Notes: generated from the sequence alone by a model not told the origin. A DNA stretch of 40,503 nt from Bacillota bacterium (GCA_022360435.1 JAKSCU010000259.1:1-40503); one strand, 5' to 3'; shown: positions 1-8,133, counted from the stretch's first letter. Numbers and translations are program-made.

Positions 1-84
1 AACTCCCGCTTTCTCGACGGTCTTGATACAAAAGTGGAGGACGGCGATACTATACAAATTCTACCGGCAATAGCAGGAGGCTAA
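1..84 (+). CDS. MoaD/ThiS-like sulfur-carrier protein, C-terminal end only
   Basis: The frame is open from the first base and ends in TAA at 82-84. It encodes the last 27 residues of a protein whose 5' part lies outside the window. The visible end reads VEDGDTIQILPAIAGG and stops directly after Gly-Gly. A beta-grasp ending of the form DGDxIxIxPAxxGG followed by a terminal GG is the signature of MoaD/ThiS ubiquitin-like sulfur carriers, in which the last Gly is adenylated by an E1-like enzyme and converted to a thiocarboxylate. An E1-like gene lies 1.5 kb downstream in the same direction, which supports the pairing. In Firmicutes such carrier/E1 pairs often sit next to tungsten aldehyde ferredoxin oxidoreductases; whether one lies upstream cannot be seen. 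A ribosome binding site for the next gene (AGGAGG) overlaps the last codons, so the two genes are probably co-transcribed. Confidence 0.8.
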   Translation, partial: NSRFLDGLDTKVEDGDTIQILPAIAGG

Positions 85-89
85 ATAAA

Positions 90-1322
90 ATGATTAATCC
101 AAGAACTAAGAGCGACCCATTGTTTGAACACTTTGTCACAGCATCGGGGCCAGAAAACGGATTAGCTGACGGAAGAAGCAATGCGGGGCTTTTTGCTGAA
201 AACCAAAGTCTTTCGGAATTTGAAAATCGTGCCCTGAGAAGTATTAAGAAAAGCTTTTCCTGTGAAGATAGTAAAACTCTATATCAGGAAATTTTAATGG
301 CTAGCGATAAGGAGCTAGACAGCGCCGAAGAAGACTTGGCCGCCACTGTTTTTAGTGACCGACAACGGGTTTTTGATTTCAGTCAAGACTTTCTCAGCAA
401 AATTGATGCAAGTGCCGGTATCAAAAAATGTTTTAGTCAAGCAATCGAGGAAGTGCGCACCGAGGTGTTTATCTACCCGTGTTTCCCGCCTGTAGATTTT
501 GTCTTTGCCACCCTGAGCGCGGAGCATGAAAGGTCTAAGGACGATCTCTTGCCTCTGGCGGCCGCGAGTCTATATTACTACATCGGTGTCGCTCTCTATG
601 ACGATGTCATTGATCACGATTTGGGCACGACATGGTCGGGGCATAGCACAGAACATGTTGGCCTTACCGCAATAGGTGTATTTGCCGGTCTCCCTGCAAA
701 AATATTTCAGCATTACTATGCAAAACCCAATGATGAGTTGATGTATGCCAAATTATCTCATATCGTGCTGGAATTAATTTATTATCAAGCAGTTGGACAA
801 TATCAGGACCTTGAAATCGATCTTACGCACAATGAATTGCCACAGATAAGTGAGCAAACCTCGGCGCTAAAAGTGGGCACGACCGGGGGTTTGACAGGAC
901 GATTAGTAAGCGAGTTCTTAAAGTTCCCGGATGCTGTGGCACGACATTTCATTGACTATTGCACGAACATGTATACTGCAATGCAGATATCAAGCGACAT
1001 ATTCGACATTTGGAGCAAACCGGTTAGCCCGGATTTCACCAATGCAACGGTAACATTACCGATTGCCTATACCTTTCTATCTTTGCCGGAGGAAGAGAGA
1101 ATTGTATTCAAGCGCAAGCTTGAGTTAAAGAATGCAAGCATGGAACATCATAACGATCTTCGCCAAACAATAGAAAAGACTAATGCATTCCTGTATAGCC
1201 TGGCTAAAGCGGAAACATATCGCCAAAAGGCGTTTATGTCCTTACTCTATCTTGAGGAAGCAGGGCTGCCAATTTCATACTTGCGGTATTTTACTAAAGT
1301 CACTGCCATTTGCAAGGATTAA
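90..1322 (+). CDS. ComQ-like isoprenyl diphosphate synthase homologue
   Basis: This 410-residue protein resembles the all-alpha trans-isoprenyl diphosphate synthases. The first aspartate-rich motif is intact (DDVID at about 171-175). The second is degenerate: QISSDIFD at about 299-306, with Ser where typical synthases have the first Asp of DDxxD. A weakened second motif is also seen in ComQ-type enzymes, which prenylate a peptide or act on unusual acceptors rather than only extending isoprenyl chains. The first 120 residues are a charged extension not usual for this family. The start is ATG at 90, with AGGAGG at 75-80, five bases after the stop of the sulfur-carrier gene, so both look like one operon. 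No convincing ComX-like peptide gene follows. It may make or transfer a prenyl group linked to the sulfur-carrier chemistry, but that is inference; the substrate is unknown. Confidence 0.7.
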   Translation: MINPRTKSDPLFEHFVTASGPENGLADGRSNAGLFAENQSLSEFENRALRSIKKSFSCEDSKTLYQEILMASDKELDSAEEDLAATVFSDRQRVFDFSQDFLSKIDASAGIKKCFSQAIEEVRTEVFIYPCFPPVDFVFATLSAEHERSKDDLLPLAAASLYYYIGVALYDDVIDHDLGTTWSGHSTEHVGLTAIGVFAGLPAKIFQHYYAKPNDELMYAKLSHIVLELIYYQAVGQYQDLEIDLTHNELPQISEQTSALKVGTTGGLTGRLVSEFLKFPDAVARHFIDYCTNMYTAMQISSDIFDIWSKPVSPDFTNATVTLPIAYTFLSLPEEERIVFKRKLELKNASMEHHNDLRQTIEKTNAFLYSLAKAETYRQKAFMSLLYLEEAGLPISYLRYFTKVTAICKD

Positions 1323-1461
1323 GCGTATTAACAGTAGTTACTATGATTCCGACGCGGTGGAGTTTGGCTGGTTTATCAGAAGTTGATAAAAAATAAAGAG
1401 TGATATTTGGTAAAGGCACGCTAGAGATACCGTAGCAAGCAGAGCTCTATCCCAGAATCAA

Positions 1462-1504
1462 TATATGCACCATGCCGGACACACCATCCGGTATGGTGCA
1501 TATA
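1462..1504 (+). promoter_or_regulatory. Long stem-loop upstream of the E1-like gene
   Basis: An 18-base-pair inverted repeat (left arm 1462-1479, right arm 1487-1504, loop 1480-1486) has a single G/T wobble. It ends six bases before the ribosome binding site AAGGAG (1510-1515) of the E1-like gene. No T-run follows it on the plus strand, so it is not a standard terminator. It could be an operator or an mRNA element controlling translation of the downstream gene. A second weak hairpin (arms 1372-1378 and 1384-1390) lies in the same 200-base gap. Confidence 0.55.
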
Positions 1505-1523
1505 AAACGAAGGAGATTGGCAG

Positions 1524-2399
1524 ATGGAAACGAAAGAACGACAGAGTTTTGAAATCCTCCTTGCTGAAGCTGCGGAAGAATATCTCGATCCCGCAGATAG
1601 AAGAATGTGGATACTAAAAGACAGTGAATCCCAAAGGCTGGCCGACCAATTCCAGGTCAGTATGCACGATGTGTATATTGAAGCTCTCAATCAAGGAATA
1701 TGGCCATATCGCTATGTCCGTAACCAAAGCGGCTTCTCAATTTCAGACCAACTCCGCCTAGCTAAATCGCGAGTTGGAGTAATAGGCTCGGGTGGATAGG
1801 GCGGCACATTGATTCTTCTCCTATCTAGGATAGGAATCGGAAGCCTTGTCATTATTGACCATGATGTATTTGATGAGACAAATTTGAACCGGCAGGCCAT
1901 TTGTAGCGTAAACTCCGTCGGAACATCAAAATCCAAAGAGGCAGGTAGAATAGTTAAGAGCATTAACCCTGCCGTTAACGTAAAATCGCACCATCTCAAA
2001 ATCAGTACCATTAATGGTGCTGATTTACTGGTTGGGTGTGATGTGCTGGTCGATGCTCTGGACAATATTCATGATCGCCTGGCGCTTTTGGAAATTGCTC
2101 GAGATATGGGCGTTCCGTATGTACACGGCGCTATTGCCGGCTTTGACGGTCAGGTAATGACCGTCTTCCCTGAAGATACGAGTTTTAAAGAAATTTATGG
2201 CGCAAACCACTCCCCGGGAGTGGAGCCCAAGAGACCTGAGGCTGTCCTGGGTGTTTTGGCGGTCACCCCGTCTATGATCTCTACATTTCAAGCTATGGAG
2301 GTGATTAAAGTCATTCTTAAGCGCGGTCGTATACTTAGAAATCGCATTCTCCAGGTAAATTTAGAGGAGTCGCAGTTTAATGAATTTTTATTGGAATAG
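1524..2399 (+). pseudogene. ThiF/MoeB/HesA-like E1 adenylyltransferase interrupted by an in-frame TAG
   Basis: Reading from ATG 1524 (AAGGAG at 1510-1515) gives 91 residues, then TAG at 1797-1799, then 199 more residues in the same frame to TAG 2397-2399. Read through, this is a 291-residue E1-like enzyme. It has RYVRN near residue 63, the ATP loop VGVIGSGG-stop-GG, the strand LVIIDHDVFDETNLNRQ, the DALDN segment, and a C-terminal helix (SMISTFQAMEVIKVIL). The stop falls exactly where the family has Leu in GxGGLG; TTG to TAG is one base change. The Cys pairs that bind zinc in MoeB/ThiF are absent. Its expected role is to adenylate the C-terminal Gly of the sulfur carrier encoded at 1-84. A recent nonsense mutation, a sequencing error or amber decoding could all explain it. 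The 91-residue fragment alone lacks the catalytic core. Confidence 0.75.
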
Positions 2400-2912
2400 T
2401 TTGCCTTGATAAGATGGCGCCCGCGTAAATAATGCCTAATTTTTTAGCATTAGGAATTCGTTTACCGTGATCGGGGAAGCATTTTCTCCATGCTCATTTT
2501 ATTTATTGCACCAACGTTTTATGTCCCCGGATTAGACGAGCAAGTACCAAGGAATGATTTAGCACAGGGCTGGCGTGTATTCAAAGCTATACTTTTTTGC
2601 TTGCCGTTTTTGTCTTTTATATTCAAGTTCCCTCGGGTAGCCACCTGGCAGGCTGACAATAACATAAAATACCAATTGATTGTAAAGAGCTACATTAAAA
2701 ATGTAGTATTTTTTTTGTAACACTATTAACAGGTGACACGCTGTACCCTATAATGTATTTTAATAGGTGGCCATTGTGCCTTATGGAGGTGATGAAGTAT
2801 TTGAGCTTCTGGCAAGCAATAATGACGCAGAAGATATGGGAGAATGAATAGATTTGATATTTAAAAGACATGAAAGCAAGGTATAGGATTGGCTTTTGGA
2901 GGGGTGATATAT
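2400..2912. other. AT-rich intergenic region without a supported gene
   Basis: This gap of about 510 bases separates the broken E1 gene from a small gene. It contains a weak hairpin just after the E1 gene (arms 2435-2440 and 2449-2454) and a terminator-like hairpin at 2690-2716. A 76-codon open frame at 2490-2720 has no good ribosome binding site, runs into that hairpin and has a poly-Phe/Lys composition, so I do not call it. Short frames near 2776-2850 preceded by GGAGGTG are too short to support. Confidence 0.5.
2690..2716 (+). terminator. Possible rho-independent terminator
   Basis: A perfect six-base stem CTACAT/ATGTAG (2690-2695 and 2701-2706) with a five-base loop is followed by a T-rich run (TATTTTTTTT, 2707-2716). 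The stem is short and AT-rich, so termination would be modest. It would close any transcript from the sulfur-carrier cluster. Confidence 0.45.
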
Positions 2913-3125
2913 ATGGCAGCCAAAAATTCAGGCAAACCCAACAGGGACGATGAGAGCGATGATACCAAGCTGCTGCGTGGAATAGCCACCTGTTTGCTTA
3001 ATGCAAATGGGCAAGTATCCAGGGAAGATGTTATAAGAGAGATAGTAACCAATCATCCGGAAGAACTGCAGGATCGCGTCAGCACTAAAATGATAGACAA
3101 GATTCTGGGCGAGTTTAAACAATAA
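2913..3125 (+). CDS. Small hypothetical protein
   Basis: This frame encodes 70 residues from ATG 2913, chosen because a strong GGAGGGGTG sits just upstream; an in-frame TTG at 2889 would place that site inside the gene. The product is soluble and charged. It has an acidic, low-complexity start (residues 1-17) followed by a helical segment containing a short winged-helix-like pattern (GQVSREDVIREIVTNHP and MIDKILGEF). I do not recognise the family. It stands alone, with a terminator 46 bases downstream and a divergent-looking gap on each side. Confidence 0.55.
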   Translation: MAAKNSGKPNRDDESDDTKLLRGIATCLLNANGQVSREDVIREIVTNHPEELQDRVSTKMIDKILGEFKQ

Positions 3126-3171
3126 AACCGGCTGTGTTGCCCGGTTATGTCGGCGGCCAATTTAGTAAATT

Positions 3172-3209
3172 CCCTGAATTCTTTGTTGAGGAATCAGGGT
3201 TATTTTTTA
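3172..3209 (+). terminator. Rho-independent terminator after the small gene
   Basis: The arms CCCTGAATTC (3172-3181) and GAATCAGGG (3191-3199) pair over nine bases with one bulged A, followed by TTATTTTTTA. Position and T-run fit termination of the small gene ending at 3125. A second weaker hairpin, AACCGG/CCGGTT, lies just after the stop. Confidence 0.65.
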
Positions 3210-3401
3210 TGCAAAGAAGGATTTTAACGAGTGGATCGATATAATCATTGCCCTTTTTTAGATGTTTATAAAGGGAAATGGAAAAGGAATGTCGTAATCA
3301 AATATACTGCAATTGTTCATTATTTAAAATAGAATTCAATTACGTTTTACCGTTTTATCTGTTAATATCGCGGCTGTAGATATGGAAGGTCGGGGATTTA
3401 G

Positions 3402-5999
3402 ATGGATTCTGCCAACTTTCAGAACATTTTTGCGCACTTACCTCTGCCGGCGTTCGTTTTTCAGGATGGTTGTCTAAAACTGATTAACAAAGGGTTGGAG
3501 GAGGTTAGCGGCTATTTTGCCGCCGAGTTGTTTGATATGCCAATTGAACAGCTTATCCATCCCGATGACCGGGACTGGGTAATGGAAAAAGCCGGGCGAT
3601 GTCTGGCCGGTAAAGATGTTCACGGCAGTTATGTTTTTCGCGCCTTAAGCCGCAGCAGTGTAGTTTATTATGTCAAGGTTTATTTTTCTGTAATTGAATT
3701 TAACGGGCATCCGGCCATCCTGGGGCAATTTATCGATGTCACCAAACAGAAGATACTGGAAGAGACGCTGCATAAAAATATTGCCAACGGTAAACAGTCG
3801 GAGGAGATACTGCGTACGGCCCTGGTTCAGTTGAAGGATCTGATTGAATTTTTGCCGGACCCCACTTTTGCCATAGACCGCGACAGAAAGGTAATTGCCT
3901 GGAATAAGGCTATGGAACAAATTTCCGGCGTGCCCAAGGACGAGATTATTGGTTGTGGTGATTACGCATACGCGTTACCTTTTTACGGGGTTCGGCGTCC
4001 GACCATGGTGGATATGGTTTTTTCCCGGGATATAAAAATAGAGAAAGAATACAAGTACGTTGAAAAAAAAGGGGATGTGCTTTTCAGTGAAACTTTTGCT
4101 CCCTTGGCGTATGGGGGCAAGGGAGCATACATATGGACCAAGGCTTCGCCGCTTTATGACAACCAGGGCAACCTGGTGGGGTCCATTGACATAAGCAGGG
4201 ACATTACCGAGCGTAAAATGATGGAAGAGGAAATAATTCTGCAAAAGGCTTATTTCCAGAAGCTTTTTGAAAACGCGCCCATCGGTATTGCCATGCTTGA
4301 CAACCGGGACCAGGTGTTGAAAATAAACAAGGGGTTTGAAAACCTGTTCCAATATTCTCTGGAGGAAATAAAGGGACGTGATGTAAAAGAAATAATTGTT
4401 CCCCAAAACCTGTCCGGCGAATCGCTGGACATTCTGAACACAGCCCTGGAGGGCCGGGTGGTGGGGAGGGAAACCGTTCGCAGGCGTAAAGGCGGTGGCC
4501 TGATTAATGTTGCTTTATTCAGCTACCCTATTGAAGTTAACGATAAATTGATGGGGATTTACGCCATATATATTGACATAACCAAGCGTAAGCAAGCCGA
4601 AGAACTATTCCGGACAATGGCCGACAGCTCGCCCATCGGTATATATATCATACAAGACGGCGTGTTTCGGTTTATCAATCCCAGATTCCAGGAACATACC
4701 GGGTTTACCGCCGTTGAATTGCTGGGCAGGAGTTCCATGAGCCTTATCCATCCCGAAGATAGAATAAAGGTCAGGAATGGGGCTGCAAAGATGCTCAGGG
4801 GAGAGACTTTCACCCCGCACGAGTTCAGGATAATCAATAAGCACCGGGAAGTGCGGTGGATCATGGAAACACTAACGTCAATATCATACCGGGGCAGGCG
4901 TGCGGCTCTGGGTAATTACATGGACATAACCGAGCACAAGCAAACCGAGGAATGGCTAAGATACCTCAGTTTCCATGACTCCCTTACCGGTCTTTACAAC
5001 CGCAATTATTTTGAGCAGGAAATGCGCCGGATGGAAAGCGGACGTTTCAACCCGGTGGGGATAATTATTTGTGACTTGGACGGGTTGAAATTTGTCAACG
5101 ACACCTTGGGACACGATGCCGGGGACGGGCTTCTAGTGGCTGCTGCCGGGGTGGTCAAGGAGTCTTTTCGGAATGACGACATGGTGGCGCGTATCGGTGG
5201 TGACGAGTTTGCCGTGCTGCTGCCCCGTTGCAATCTGGAGATAGTTGAAAATGCTTGCCGGCGCGTTAAAGAAGCCCTATCAAGGTATAACGAAGTCAAT
5301 CTTGAACTGCCCATGAGCCTGTCATTGGGTTTTGCCCTGAGCGGTGAAACCGAACCTGACATGGTTGCTCTTTTTCGTGAAGCCGATAATAACATGTACA
5401 GGGAAAAGCTGCACTGTCAACAGAGCGCGCGCAGCGCTATTGTACAAACCCTTATGAAAGCCGTGGAAGCCAGGGACTTTATTGCCGAAGGGCACGCCGA
5501 GCGGCTGCAGACCCTGGTGGCGGAAATGGCGTGGGTCCTCGGTTTGTCCAACCACCGGACCAATGATTTGCTCTTGCTGGCCCAGTTTCATGATATCGGG
5601 AAGGTAGGCATTCCGGATCACATTCTGTTCAAGCAAGGCCCGCTTACATCCGATGAGACCAATGAAATGCAGCGTCATTGTGAAATCGGTCATCGCATTG
5701 CCCAGTCTTCACCGGACCTGGCGCCAATAGCGGACCGGATTTTGAAACATCACGAATGGTGGGACGGCGGCGGTTATCCACTGGGTCTGAAAGGGGAGGA
5801 TATCCCTTTGGAGTGTCGCATTCTTTCCATAGCCGACGCTTACGACGCCATGACGAACAGCCGTCCGTACCGGGATATTTTAACGCCGGAGAAAGCCAAA
5901 GAGGAACTGGTGCGATGCGCCGGTTCTCAGTTTGACCCTTACCTGGTGGAAGTTTTTTTGGGGGTGTTGGACGGGCAGTTGGATGTGTTGCCGAAATAA
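3402..5999 (+). CDS. Multi-PAS sensor with GGDEF and HD-GYP domains (cyclic di-GMP turnover)
   Basis: This 865-residue protein has four PAS repeats (about 1-125, 140-275, 285-400 and 405-520), each closing with a DITK/DITE-type motif. A diguanylate cyclase domain follows, with intact GGDEF at about 598-602, and then an HD-GYP phosphodiesterase domain with FHDIGK near 729-734 and GGGYP near 788-792, followed by the IADAYDAMT block. No transmembrane segment or signal peptide is evident, so it should sense a cytoplasmic signal such as redox state or a small ligand. Both cyclase and phosphodiesterase motifs are complete, so it may switch between making and degrading cyclic di-GMP. The start ATG 3402 has a GGAAGG about a dozen bases upstream. 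It is monocistronic and ends 16 bases from the convergent khtU gene. Confidence 0.9.
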   Translation: MDSANFQNIFAHLPLPAFVFQDGCLKLINKGLEEVSGYFAAELFDMPIEQLIHPDDRDWVMEKAGRCLAGKDVHGSYVFRALSRSSVVYYVKVYFSVIEFNGHPAILGQFIDVTKQKILEETLHKNIANGKQSEEILRTALVQLKDLIEFLPDPTFAIDRDRKVIAWNKAMEQISGVPKDEIIGCGDYAYALPFYGVRRPTMVDMVFSRDIKIEKEYKYVEKKGDVLFSETFAPLAYGGKGAYIWTKASPLYDNQGNLVGSIDISRDITERKMMEEEIILQKAYFQKLFENAPIGIAMLDNRDQVLKINKGFENLFQYSLEEIKGRDVKEIIVPQNLSGESLDILNTALEGRVVGRETVRRRKGGGLINVALFSYPIEVNDKLMGIYAIYIDITKRKQAEELFRTMADSSPIGIYIIQDGVFRFINPRFQEHTGFTAVELLGRSSMSLIHPEDRIKVRNGAAKMLRGETFTPHEFRIINKHREVRWIMETLTSISYRGRRAALGNYMDITEHKQTEEWLRYLSFHDSLTGLYNRNYFEQEMRRMESGRFNPVGIIICDLDGLKFVNDTLGHDAGDGLLVAAAGVVKESFRNDDMVARIGGDEFAVLLPRCNLEIVENACRRVKEALSRYNEVNLELPMSLSLGFALSGETEPDMVALFREADNNMYREKLHCQQSARSAIVQTLMKAVEARDFIAEGHAERLQTLVAEMAWVLGLSNHRTNDLLLLAQFHDIGKVGIPDHILFKQGPLTSDETNEMQRHCEIGHRIAQSSPDLAPIADRILKHHEWWDGGGYPLGLKGEDIPLECRILSIADAYDAMTNSRPYRDILTPEKAKEELVRCAGSQFDPYLVEVFLGVLDGQLDVLPK

Positions 6000-6009
6000 A
6001 AATCGGCAA
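5988..6009. terminator. Stem-loop shared by two converging genes
   Basis: A perfect seven-base stem TTGCCGA/TCGGCAA (5988-5994 and 6003-6009) has an A-rich loop that contains the TAA stop of the sensor gene. T-rich sequence follows on the plus strand (CGGTTTTAGTTTTG), and the opposite gene ends at 6016. It probably works as a short bidirectional terminator. Confidence 0.55.
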
Positions 6010-6015
6010 TCGGTT

Positions 6016-7230
6016 TTAGTTTTGTGTTCTCGGACGAGAGAAAGTGTTGATAAGCTTGATATAAAGCTCGTAAAAGAAGCGGGCGTTTTTAGCCAACACC
6101 GGGCTGATAAAGGCCAGGAGCAACACATACAACGCGGCGAACGCCGGCAGAACTTCGCTTATGCCTCCGGCTACCGCCAGGCTGGCCACTATAACGGCGA
6201 ATTCGCCCCGGGCGATGACGGTGAAAGCTACGGTAAAACTGCGTCTCAGGTTGTAGCCGGCCAGCCAGGAGGCTATCAGGCCGGTGATGATGTTGCCCAC
6301 CACGGTCATCAGCACTGCGGCCAGCGCGACACCCACGGCGACTTCAAATATGCGGTAATCTATTTCCAAGCCGAAGGAGAAGAAAAAAACCGCCCCAAAA
6401 AGGTCCCGCATGGGCGTAATGTACTGGATCACCCGCTTGGAGTGGATGGTTTCGGCTATGACCATGCCCAGCAGGAGAGCCCCGATGACCTCTTCAATGT
6501 GAATAGTTTCCACCAGCACCGCGGTGAGCAAAAGCAAAGTAAAAATAATGACCACGAAACTTTCGGTGGATTTAACGGACAGCCTTGGTTCGAGCAGGTT
6601 GCCGATGCGTCGGCCCAGCATGATAATGGCGAGTATGAAAGCAAATATCAACAGCATAGCCGGGAGAATTTGCGCCAGTTCCATATTCCCGCCGCTGAAC
6701 AATAACGCCGACAGGACAGACAGGTATAAGGCCAAAAAAACATCCTCAAACACCATGATGCCCAGGACGAACTCGGTTTCCGGGTTGGCCGTCCTTTTTA
6801 AGTCAACTAACAACTTTGTGATTATAGCGCTGCTTGATATGCCCGTAATCCCGGCCACCACAAAGGCTTCGGTCCAATCGTTAAAAAATATCCAGCCAAA
6901 TACCAAGCCACGCAAGAAATTAAGCAGCACGTAGAATGTGCCGCCTTTGAAGAGGGAAGCGCCGGAGGCGGCAATCTTGCCCGTGGAAAACTCCAGCCCC
7001 AGGTAAAACAACATTAATAACACACCCAGGCGGGACAGTATGTCGATGGATTCGGTCCTGTGCACCAGGGCCAAAGACACGCCCATAATGTCCGGGGCAT
7101 GGGGACCCACCAGCATACCCGCCAGAATCAGGAAGGGGATGGAAGAAAATTTTAACTTATTGGCGGCAAATATGGCCAAGCTGATAAAAATGAACGCCAG
7201 GCCAAGGTTTAAAATAATATTTTCGCTCAA
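6016..7230 (-). CDS. khtU: CPA2-family potassium(sodium)/proton antiporter, KhtU-like
   Basis: The product is a 404-residue polytopic membrane protein of the Kef/CPA2 class, with about twelve hydrophobic segments. Family landmarks are LLMLFYLGLEFS, ITGISSSAIITKLLVD, GALLLGMVIAET, FFFSFGLEID and VIARGEFAVIVAS. It stops after the transport domain and lacks the RCK/TrkA domain of KefB/KefC. The gene just upstream encodes a separate TrkA-C protein, which is the KhtT-KhtU arrangement of Bacillus. Its likely role is potassium efflux in exchange for protons during alkaline or osmotic stress. The start is TTG 7230, with AAGGAG six bases upstream, and the gene follows khtT by 15 bases. The ion specificity is inferred from the pairing; sodium/proton exchange remains possible. 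Confidence 0.8.
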   Translation of the reverse strand: MSENIILNLGLAFIFISLAIFAANKLKFSSIPFLILAGMLVGPHAPDIMGVSLALVHRTESIDILSRLGVLLMLFYLGLEFSTGKIAASGASLFKGGTFYVLLNFLRGLVFGWIFFNDWTEAFVVAGITGISSSAIITKLLVDLKRTANPETEFVLGIMVFEDVFLALYLSVLSALLFSGGNMELAQILPAMLLIFAFILAIIMLGRRIGNLLEPRLSVKSTESFVVIIFTLLLLTAVLVETIHIEEVIGALLLGMVIAETIHSKRVIQYITPMRDLFGAVFFFSFGLEIDYRIFEVAVGVALAAVLMTVVGNIITGLIASWLAGYNLRRSFTVAFTVIARGEFAVIVASLAVAGGISEVLPAFAALYVLLLAFISPVLAKNARFFYELYIKLINTFSRPRTQN

Positions 7231-7245
7231 CTGTCATCTCCTTAT

Positions 7246-7746
7246 TCATGCCTTAAGCATCTTTTCAAACTGGTGCATTTTTTCTTTAATTCCGGCAGCC
7301 ACAATGGTGTAGCCGGGAGTAAAAATGTGCGAAGGTCCGGGATTGATTAAGGATTTGCACTGTTTGCCCTTGCTCTTGTCCTCAATGGCGGCAATAACTA
7401 TAATACCGTGGTTTTTGCGCAAGCCCAGTTCGCCGATGCTTTTCCCGGCCACCTCCGAACCTTCCTGCACTTTAATCCACTCTATGTGCAGGTCTGCCAC
7501 GGCTGTTTCCAGCTTTTCTAGTAAATGTGGCTGGTAAAATGAACCGCTGATGATAGCCCCCACCTGCCTGGCTTCCTGGTCGGTCATGGTCACCGAGGAC
7601 AGCGCGTCCTCCTCCCCGGCGGGGAAGTAATAGACCTCCCTGTTTCCTTCATCCAGGATGACAACCGCCACCCGGTCGCCGTTATCAAGTGATATTTCAA
7701 ATTTTTTACCAAGCCCCGGCAGTTCCGCCTCTTTAATCACCGGCAA
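7246..7746 (-). CDS. khtT: KhtT-like regulatory subunit with TrkA-C (RCK-C) domain
   Basis: This cytoplasmic protein of about 166 residues opens with IKEAELPGLGKKFEI, very like KhtT of Bacillus. It ends in a TrkA-C/RCK-C domain (about 85-165: HIEWIKVQEGSEVAGKSIGELGLRK, then PGYTIVAAG). In Bacillus, KhtT gates KhtU and binds cyclic di-AMP, so the same regulation is plausible here. The start is uncertain. A TTG at 7755 touches the ribosome binding site AAGGGGG and is too close to it, whereas the TTG at 7746 lies nine bases away and gives a family-like N-terminus, so I chose 7746. A GTG at 7740 is another option. khtT is followed by khtU after 15 bases and preceded by the YlbF-family gene by about 40 bases, so the three probably form one operon. 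Confidence 0.8.
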   Translation of the reverse strand: MPVIKEAELPGLGKKFEISLDNGDRVAVVILDEGNREVYYFPAGEEDALSSVTMTDQEARQVGAIISGSFYQPHLLEKLETAVADLHIEWIKVQEGSEVAGKSIGELGLRKNHGIIVIAAIEDKSKGKQCKSLINPGPSHIFTPGYTIVAAGIKEKMHQFEKMLKA

Positions 7747-7788
7747 CGCTGACAACCCCCTTGGAAAAATACCAATTAATTTTTCAGC

Positions 7789-8133
7789 TTATTCTTTCAT
7801 CTTGTCGGCACCAGCATCACGGATTATTTTCATTACCTGGTTCATCATGGCCTGAAATTTTTCCTGCGCCTCTGAGAAAGACTTAACGGTACTATTCTCC
7901 ACCAGTTTTAACTGGAGTTGTTCAAATTCAGCGGTCTCCTCGGGAGAAAGGGCGCCTCCGTTCTTGGTTTTCTCTCGCTGCAGGCTTTGCAGTTCATGAA
8001 ATTTTTTTAAAAGAACCTGAGCGTTGGCGTCTTTGATCATTTCGTTTTCCCGTTTTTGGATTTCTTTGAACTCCTCTGATTCGATAATGCTGGCGCCCAG
8101 TTCTCTGGCTTTTTCAAATACGTTATTGTTCAT
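7789..8133 (-). CDS. YlbF/YmcA-family regulator
   Basis: This 114-residue, almost entirely helical protein matches the Com_YlbF family (FEKARELGASIIESEEF, LLKKFHELQ, FEQLQLKLVENSTVKSFSEAQEKFQAMMNQVMKII). In Bacillus, the related YlbF, YmcA and YaaT form a complex that affects sporulation, competence, biofilm formation and RNase Y-dependent mRNA processing. Here only one member is seen and its partners are not in the window. It starts at ATG 8133 with a GGGAGGC-type site upstream. It is the first gene of a probable leftward operon with khtT and khtU. Family assignment is good; the cellular role is inferred. Confidence 0.8.
   Translation of the reverse strand: MNNNVFEKARELGASIIESEEFKEIQKRENEMIKDANAQVLLKKFHELQSLQREKTKNGGALSPEETAEFEQLQLKLVENSTVKSFSEAQEKFQAMMNQVMKIIRDAGADKMKE

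Noticed and set aside
1343-1396. 17-residue peptide with a Trp after the ComQ-like gene, considered as a ComX-like pheromone precursor
   Set aside because: No ribosome binding site, Trp is near the start rather than the C-terminus, and there is no comP/comA-type partner.
1797-1799. Pyrrolysine decoding of the amber codon as the main explanation
   Set aside because: The position is a conserved Leu in a tight glycine loop, unsuited to a bulky residue, and TAG serves as the normal stop of this gene, qmoA and hdrB; no pyl genes are visible in the window.
2490-2720. 76-codon open frame in the gap before the small gene
   Set aside because: No usable ribosome binding site, ends inside a terminator-like hairpin, and has random-looking hydrophobic/Lys composition.
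5932-6705. 257-codon plus-strand frame across the end of the sensor gene and khtU
   Set aside because: Antisense to khtU, Gln/His/Gly-rich, and without a start signal.
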